From assembly GCA_025934545.1 (NCBI GenBank), contig JAICXV010000015.1:1-11008 (forward strand): a DNA stretch of 11,008 nt, written 5' to 3'. Positions 7,304 to 11,008 of the stretch are shown here, piece by piece. Positions within the stretch are counted from its first letter, which is position 1. Each line of letters starts with the position of its first letter. The notes beneath the pieces were generated by a model that did no database searches, was not told the origin of the DNA, and was given only the letters and a program-made list of their open reading frames with translations. Both the position numbers and the translations under genes were made by a program. The DNA is from Verrucomicrobiia bacterium (GTDB lineage: Bacteria; Verrucomicrobiota; Verrucomicrobiia; Limisphaerales; Palsa-1400).

Positions 7304-7378
7304 GCCAGAGTAGCTCAGAGGTAGAGCAGGGGACTCATAAGCCCTTGGTCGCAGGTTCAATTCCTGCCTCTGGCACCA
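7304..7378 (+). tRNA. tRNA with CAU anticodon (elongator Met, or Ile2)
   Basis: The 75-nt cloverleaf is complete. The acceptor stem is GCCAGAG/CTCTGGC (7304-7310 with 7368-7374), the D arm GCTC...GAGC (7313-7327), the anticodon CAT at 7336-7338 in loop CTCATAA, the variable region TGGTC, the T arm GCAGG-TTCAATT-CCTGC (7351-7367), then discriminator A and an encoded CCA (7376-7378). The G1-C72 pair excludes initiator tRNA. A CAU anticodon can be elongator Met or the lysidine-modified Ile2 species, and the sequence alone does not decide. The anticodon stem GGGGA/GCCCT has a G-U pair at one end and an A-G mismatch next to the loop. The 185-nt gap before it (7119-7303) shows no strong promoter. 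Confidence 0.96.
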
Positions 7379-7379
7379 A
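7345..7379 (+). repeat. 35-bp direct repeat, copy 1 (tRNA 3' half)
   Basis: This stretch runs from the variable region of the intact tRNA through the T arm, the acceptor 3' strand and CCA plus one A. It is repeated without mismatch at 7652-7686, 307 bp downstream. The two copies bracket the GIY-YIG gene. Confidence 0.95.
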
Positions 7380-7385
7380 TTTTCG

Positions 7386-7625
7386 ATGGCGGTTGTTTAC
7401 GTATTAAAGTCTCGTAGCGGGCGATTGTATTACGGATCAACGCCCGACTTGACGCGTCGATTGGAACAGCATGCGCGCGGTCACACAGCTACAACTGCCA
7501 AAGATGCACCGTGGAGCTTGATTGGCAGTCGTGATTTTGCCACTCTCGAGGAAGCACGTGCTCAGGAGAGGACATTAAAAAAGTGGAAGAACCCGGCGCG
7601 AGTATTGGCTTGGCTCGCGAGGTAG
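7386..7625 (+). CDS. Small GIY-YIG nuclease-domain protein (UPF0213/YhbQ-like)
   Basis: This 79-residue protein is essentially one GIY-YIG domain. VVYVLKSRSGRLYYGST gives the two tyrosine motifs (Tyr5 and Tyr16-Gly17), DLTRRLEQH supplies the conserved arginine (Arg25), and EEARAQERTLKKW the metal-binding glutamate (Glu61). The family hydrolyses DNA phosphodiesters; stand-alone members of this size have poorly known roles. The ATG lies 7 nt after the CCA of the tRNA with no Shine-Dalgarno, so expression may depend on read-through from the tRNA promoter. The last codons (LAWLAR) run into a degenerate tRNA copy, whose D-arm TAG provides the stop codon. Flanking by a tRNA and a partial tRNA duplicate suggests mobility targeted to tRNA genes, which is an inference. 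All key residues appear intact. Confidence 0.85.
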   Translation: MAVVYVLKSRSGRLYYGSTPDLTRRLEQHARGHTATTAKDAPWSLIGSRDFATLEEARAQERTLKKWKNPARVLAWLAR

Positions 7626-7685
7626 AGCAGCCCCGACACGTAGTGTCGGGGTTGGTCGCAGGTTCAATTCCTGCCTCTGGCACCA
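7613..7685 (+). pseudogene. Degenerate tRNA copy with anticodon arm replaced by a hairpin
   Basis: A D-arm-like GCTC...GAGC (7613-7627), an intact T arm (7658-7674), the 3' acceptor strand CTCTGGC and CCA match the upstream CAU tRNA, with 12-bp (7619-7630) and 35-bp (7652-7686) identical blocks. The 5' acceptor strand is absent: the seven bases where GCCAGAG should be read ATTGGCT and belong to the GIY-YIG coding sequence. The anticodon arm is replaced by a 21-nt perfect hairpin. It cannot fold as a charging-competent tRNA, so it is a remnant or a structural element. Confidence 0.85.
7631..7651. repeat. Perfect 9-bp hairpin inside the tRNA remnant
   Basis: CCCCGACAC (7631-7639) and GTGTCGGGG (7643-7651) pair perfectly around the loop GTA. 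It stands exactly where 15 nt of anticodon stem-loop (7330-7344) are found in the intact tRNA. The following TTGG is not a T-run, so it is a poor intrinsic terminator. It could be a copy of a dispersed palindromic repeat. Confidence 0.85.
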
Positions 7686-7686
7686 A
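7652..7686 (+). repeat. 35-bp direct repeat, copy 2 (tRNA 3' half)
   Basis: This is identical to 7345-7379, covering the variable region, T arm, 3' acceptor strand, CCA and one further A. It marks the downstream edge of the GIY-YIG cassette. Confidence 0.95.
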
Positions 7687-7698
7687 ATTTTTGAAGAT

Positions 7699-7842
7699 AT
7701 GACACTGACAACTGATTATTCGCTGTGGGGAATTTGGATTGTGCCCCTCGGAGTCGCCATTTGCTTCGGCCCCGTCCTGCTCGCCTGGTTCAAAGACGAA
7801 CTCGACACCCGCGGCAACGATAACGACCGCAATAAGCGCTAG
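7699..7842 (+). CDS. Small single-pass membrane protein, function unknown
   Basis: A 47-codon frame runs from an ATG at 7699 to a TAG at 7840-7842. The translation starts MTLTTDYSLWGIWIVPLGVA, continues through a hydrophobic stretch ICFGPVLLAWF and ends in a charged tail rich in Asp, Asn and Arg (KDELDTRGNDNDRNKR). Residues about 9-31 form one transmembrane segment, and the hydrophilic tail is likely cytoplasmic. GAAG lies just upstream of the start. The amphipathic layout and balanced codon use argue for a real gene despite its size. It begins 13 nt after the tRNA remnant. I do not recognise the family. Confidence 0.6.
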   Translation: MTLTTDYSLWGIWIVPLGVAICFGPVLLAWFKDELDTRGNDNDRNKR

Positions 7843-7879
7843 TCCCCTGCCCTCGCAATTCGGCAGCCGTTGCGTCACG

Positions 7880-9118
7880 CTACGGACTTGAGAGGCGAAA
7901 GAATTCTCGGCTATTGGTGACCGGAACGGTTGCGGTTACTTGCAACGCGGACCAGTTTGTAACTGGAATCGCATCAATAGATCCCCAGTTAGGTTGAACC
8001 AAATCCATCTTAAACTGAAGTGTGGTAGGCTGAGAAGGTATCACCCACCTTAGCGATACTGATGCGTCGCCTTGCGACGCTTCCAACGTCGGGGGGGCGT
8101 TAGTCTGGAAAGCCCAAACTCCTTGCCGTCCCGCAACAAACATATTGCCCGCATCAGCACAGCATGTCACCTCACGTATTATAATATTAGTTGTAATATT
8201 GTTGGAGGTCCACGTATGGCCCGAGTCCGAGGAGGTAAATATTATACCTTGTTGCCCCAGCGGTCCACCATCGCTTATAGCTCCGGCACCAACCACTTTC
8301 GCGCCATCGGAAGAACAGGCGGCAGACACCCAAGAGTACCCCAGCGGTAAATTCGTTTCTGTCACCCACGTATTTCCAAAATCCGAAGAAATCTGCGTTC
8401 GATCAGACAATTTCGGCATGGCGAAGATTTTTCGGCCATCCCAAGTCGTACAAAGTCCCTGATAAGTTTCGGTTGGCACGTTGCATTGTTGCCATGACGT
8501 TCCCGTGTTTGTGGAAATGTACAACGAGGATGGTGTCGCAGCTACAAGGACTGCACCGTTAGCAGTACAACATCCCTGTACGACATTCGCGGTAAGGGTA
8601 TTCGAAGTCCACGATATTCCAGCGTTATGCGAGATGTACGAAATGCCTGGTCCATTGTTTGGAGCCGTGGCAATTATAGTTTCGCCATCCGCAGAGCATG
8701 CTATAGACACCCAACGAGCGAATGGAGCTGTTGTGGCGGTCCAAGTAACCCCCCCGTCGTACGAACCGTGAATTGTTCCCAGCCTCCCAGCGCCTATGCC
8801 TCCTGTTCCAATAAATATCTTACTTCCATCGGCCGACATCGCAGCTGGCCCCCAAGCATTAGTGGAGGGGATATCGAGGCTCGAAGTATTCCACGTAGCA
8901 CCGCTGTCAGTGGAAATCCAAACCGGGCCTTCGTTTGTCGGCGCAATCGTAGGCCTGAAAATCTCGACAACAACAACCTTCGTACCATCGGCAGAACAGG
9001 CGACAGCTTGAAAGTTACTGCCTTGAAATGGTATCTGAGTCCATGTCTGGGCCTGAGCCTTCGGTGAGAAATAGACACTCATGACCATGAGTAGTGTCGA
9101 AAAAGCCCTGCAGAACAT
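7880..9118 (-). CDS. Secreted Asp-box beta-propeller protein
   Basis: This 412-residue exported protein of unknown role has a signal peptide (1-24, hydrophobic LLMVMSVYF, cleavage after AQA). The body holds seven related repeats of about 40-53 residues. Each has an (A)CSADG-type turn (near 41, 94, 141, 184, 223, 268, 320), and six carry an Asp box of the form SxDxGxTW (69-76, 119-126, 163-170, 202-209, 244-251, 296-303). This predicts a seven-bladed propeller like BNR/sialidase-like or YCF48-type folds. No sialidase catalytic Arg triad is evident, so hydrolase activity should not be assumed. Residues about 340-412 form a separate C-terminal beta domain ending in VTNSREFFRLSSP, as in other verrucomicrobial exported proteins. 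Six of the seven turns carry one or two Cys. The DNA looks more AT-rich than its neighbours, hinting at transfer. Ribosome-binding signals are weak. Confidence 0.8.
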   Translation of the reverse strand: MFCRAFSTLLMVMSVYFSPKAQAQTWTQIPFQGSNFQAVACSADGTKVVVVEIFRPTIAPTNEGPVWISTDSGATWNTSSLDIPSTNAWGPAAMSADGSKIFIGTGGIGAGRLGTIHGSYDGGVTWTATTAPFARWVSIACSADGETIIATAPNNGPGISYISHNAGISWTSNTLTANVVQGCCTANGAVLVAATPSSLYISTNTGTSWQQCNVPTETYQGLCTTWDGRKIFAMPKLSDRTQISSDFGNTWVTETNLPLGYSWVSAACSSDGAKVVGAGAISDGGPLGQQGIIFTSSDSGHTWTSNNITTNIIIREVTCCADAGNMFVAGRQGVWAFQTNAPPTLEASQGDASVSLRWVIPSQPTTLQFKMDLVQPNWGSIDAIPVTNWSALQVTATVPVTNSREFFRLSSP

Positions 9119-9231
9119 CGTTTAATCTGCTCATTGCTTTACCTGATTGTCCATAGGATGGCGACCCGACCGCCGCGTAAAGGAAGCTCCTATAGCCAAA
9201 AGTATCCCCAACGTCGGCCCGGCTCACTCCC

Positions 9232-11008
9232 CTACTGCACCTGCACGACCGTGCAGCGCAACGTAAACCGGTCTTTGAATTGGCTGATGTCCATCGTGCC
9301 GCGATTATCGAATGGCACATTCTGCCCTTCCACATCAGCGCTTCGTATCACCCAGTCTTCCGGCAACCGGATGCGCAGTAATGTTTGCGTTGGTTGATTG
9401 CGGTGCGGAGGCGTCACGTCGGCGATGACCTGACCGGAACTCAGTTTCGAATAAAGCCTGACCGACACCGGCCCGAACGCCGTCGGCGCGCGTTCGAATT
9501 TAATTTCCTGACCATCCGCGAGCCAGCGACGCGGCGTGGCAAACATCAGGCGCAAGATTTCCGGTTTGCCGTCGTCGTTCAAATCCAGCTCTTGTATGAG
9601 TAACCCGCGAAGCGTCGTCAGAAAAAACGCGTTGCCGGTGCTGTTGGGTGGCAGATACATCGGGCGTCCGAATGAATCGAGCGCCTTCAGGCTGCTACCT
9701 TCGCCGCCGATGAACGTGTCGCGCGTCAAACCTTGCGCAAGCTTTCCGTAAAAACTCGTGAGCACCCGATCGACATCGTCCCGTTTGAGCAGCGTCTCGA
9801 CGTAGCGCAGGCTGTAAAGGTCATCCACGCCGTTTTCATTCGCGAACAAACCGGAGTGTTGGTCGAATCGCGTCATGCCCATGGCCACGCCGCCGTGTTG
9901 TTCCACATATTTAAGCAGCCACGTTTCGCGTTCGTCTCCCGGCCCAAAAACGCCCGATGCCAAAATGTAAGGCGCCATCAAATTCCAATAACTGCCCATC
10001 TTCGTCGCCGTGATCGGATCATAAGGCGCTTCCGTTCCGTAAAGTGACAGCGGAACGAACGGCGGCACGGTGTCGTGGTTGATGCTTTTGTCGACTGCGG
10101 TAAGAATGGCTTTGCGAAACTGACGCGCCGTTGCCGCAATATGTTGAGCTTCCTCGCGATCACCCATGTCCATGAGAACAGCAGCAATGTCGCGCAGGCC
10201 GCGCCAGCCATTGGCGTTGGAATTCAGCGAATAAACTCTGTCGAAAATATCACCGGCATACTGCTCTTGGGGAAGAATACCTGTGCGCGGTTCGCGATTG
10301 GTGCTGAGCAGATCGACTTCCCGTTGCCAAAAATTTTTGCTGTTGCGAATGAAATTCGCATCGCGCGTCAGCCAATAATAATCCGCCAACATCTGCAATT
10401 TATAGGCGGCTTGATGGAATTTCAGGCTGTAATTTCCGTTCGTGCGCGAATATTGCAGCAACGGTTCGATCATGCGCGGCACATCAGACGCGTATCCAAA
10501 TTGCATCAGCGCATGGACCGTGTCGGCGCATTCGGCTTCGTAGAGGCGCTCGTAATAATTTTGCGCGCTGTAGTTCATTTGGTCGCCGCGCAGAATCATG
10601 TAGTTGCCGATGATCTCCGAACGCCACGCGTTATTAACGACCGGTTCCGGGACGTTCAGCGACATGCCATTCGCCAGCTCTCCGTTCCAGGTGCGCTCGC
10701 AACTGTAACGTTGCTCATCGTAAGCCCCGCCGAGGTCAGGAATGCGCACAGGCTGGGCCATCGGCTGGGCAGCAACCGCCAAATAACCTGCTTCACCGGG
10801 AAGCAATTTGATGCTCAACGTCGTGTTGGCCGCATTCCATTGCCAGCCTTTGCCGAACCAAATCCAGGCGTACGCATTGGTGTTGCGGACCGCGCCGTCG
10901 CTCACGATAAAGGGCACCACCGGACTGACCGCCGCCGTAACTTTTATTTCCGCACTGTTTGGATTTCTGAATTGGACAAAAACCAAACCGCTATCCGAAT
11001 GCATCCGG
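9232..11008 (-). CDS. Six-hairpin (alpha/alpha)6 glycosidase-like protein, N-terminus outside window
   Basis: The reading frame is open through the window edge, so the ATG at 11002-11004 is probably internal. The 590 visible residues begin with the end of a beta-sandwich domain (FVQFRNPNSAEIKV, WIWFGKGWQWN), followed from about 130 to 480 by helix-rich repeats typical of glucoamylase/trehalase-like (alpha/alpha)6 toroids: ECADTVHALMQFGYASDV, HQAAYKLQMLADYYWLTRD, TGILPQEQYAGDI, NGWRGLRDIAAVLMDMGDRE, KMGSYWNLMAPYILASGVFG and GLFANENGVDDLYSLRYVE. A C-terminal beta domain (about 490-590) ends in FTLRCTVVQVQ. Candidate acid/base residues lie in LPQEQYAGD and GVDDLY, but I cannot name the GH family or substrate. 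It ends 113 nt before the propeller gene on the same strand; the two may be co-transcribed. Confidence 0.7.
   Translation of the reverse strand, partial: RMHSDSGLVFVQFRNPNSAEIKVTAAVSPVVPFIVSDGAVRNTNAYAWIWFGKGWQWNAANTTLSIKLLPGEAGYLAVAAQPMAQPVRIPDLGGAYDEQRYSCERTWNGELANGMSLNVPEPVVNNAWRSEIIGNYMILRGDQMNYSAQNYYERLYEAECADTVHALMQFGYASDVPRMIEPLLQYSRTNGNYSLKFHQAAYKLQMLADYYWLTRDANFIRNSKNFWQREVDLLSTNREPRTGILPQEQYAGDIFDRVYSLNSNANGWRGLRDIAAVLMDMGDREEAQHIAATARQFRKAILTAVDKSINHDTVPPFVPLSLYGTEAPYDPITATKMGSYWNLMAPYILASGVFGPGDERETWLLKYVEQHGGVAMGMTRFDQHSGLFANENGVDDLYSLRYVETLLKRDDVDRVLTSFYGKLAQGLTRDTFIGGEGSSLKALDSFGRPMYLPPNSTGNAFFLTTLRGLLIQELDLNDDGKPEILRLMFATPRRWLADGQEIKFERAPTAFGPVSVRLYSKLSSGQVIADVTPPHRNQPTQTLLRIRLPEDWVIRSADVEGQNVPFDNRGTMDISQFKDRFTLRCTVVQVQ

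Noticed and set aside
7027..7407. Plus-strand frame of 126 codons running through the tRNA
   Set aside because: The segment SSEVEQGTHKPLVAGSIPAS is a translation of the tRNA itself; nothing else supports a protein.
7489..7878. Minus-strand frame of 129 codons across the tRNA remnant
   Set aside because: Its VPEAGIEPAT segment is the antisense reading of tRNA sequence, a frequent false gene; it also covers the better supported plus-strand genes.
8183..8200. Perfect 7-bp inverted repeat (AATATTA/TAATATT) in the propeller gene
   Set aside because: It lies inside coding sequence for an Asn/Thr/Ile run; an AT-rich palindrome of this size is expected by chance there.

Overview
The window looks like a chromosomal segment of a GC-moderate Gram-negative bacterium, most likely of the Verrucomicrobia (Pedosphaera/Limisphaerales-like). 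This is an inference from the secreted Asp-box beta-propeller with a C-terminal domain ending in a 'VTNSREFFRL' tail, a style I associate with that phylum, together with a large secreted-type (alpha/alpha)6 glycosidase, a PPi-type phosphofructokinase, and start codons that mostly lack strong Shine-Dalgarno sequences. No marker gene settles the taxonomy.

Layout. Positions 29-1153 (+) encode a DegT/DnrJ/EryC1/StrS sugar aminotransferase that ends at a very strong, bidirectional hairpin terminator (1177-1204). Facing it, six genes run on the minus strand. In transcription order they are a membrane histidine kinase (7118-6000), a ComB-like 2-phosphosulfolactate phosphatase (5980-5219), a PPi-dependent 6-phosphofructokinase (5077-3806), a stand-alone C-terminal half of carbamoyl-phosphate synthase large subunit (3734-1944), and a type II toxin-antitoxin pair (antitoxin 1901-1689, ParE/RelE toxin 1688-1371). 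The leader between comB and the phosphofructokinase gene contains two overlapping, mutually exclusive hairpins.

Central tRNA region. An intact CAU-anticodon tRNA with encoded CCA (7304-7378) is followed after only 7 nt by a 79-codon GIY-YIG nuclease-domain ORF (7386-7625). The stop codon of that ORF lies inside a second, degenerate tRNA copy (7613-7685). This copy repeats the last 35 nt of the first tRNA region exactly and keeps the D-arm core, but its anticodon arm is replaced by a perfect 9-bp hairpin and the 5' acceptor strand is gone. I regard this GIY-YIG/tRNA-duplication cassette as the most unusual structure in the window. A 47-codon single-pass membrane protein gene (7699-7842) follows it.

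Right side. Two minus-strand genes for exported or carbohydrate-related proteins complete the window: a secreted seven-repeat Asp-box beta-propeller (9118-7880), visibly richer in AT than its neighbours, and the C-terminal 590+ residues of a six-hairpin (alpha/alpha)6 glycosidase-like protein (9232 to the window edge, N-terminus missing).

Functionally the window mixes core metabolism (pyrimidine/arginine precursor carbamoyl phosphate, glycolysis via PPi), surface sugar biosynthesis, signalling and an accessory patch around the tRNA. No single pathway links the genes. No stretch longer than 300 bases lacks a gene; the longest gene-free gaps are 7119-7303, 1205-1370 and 5078-5218.
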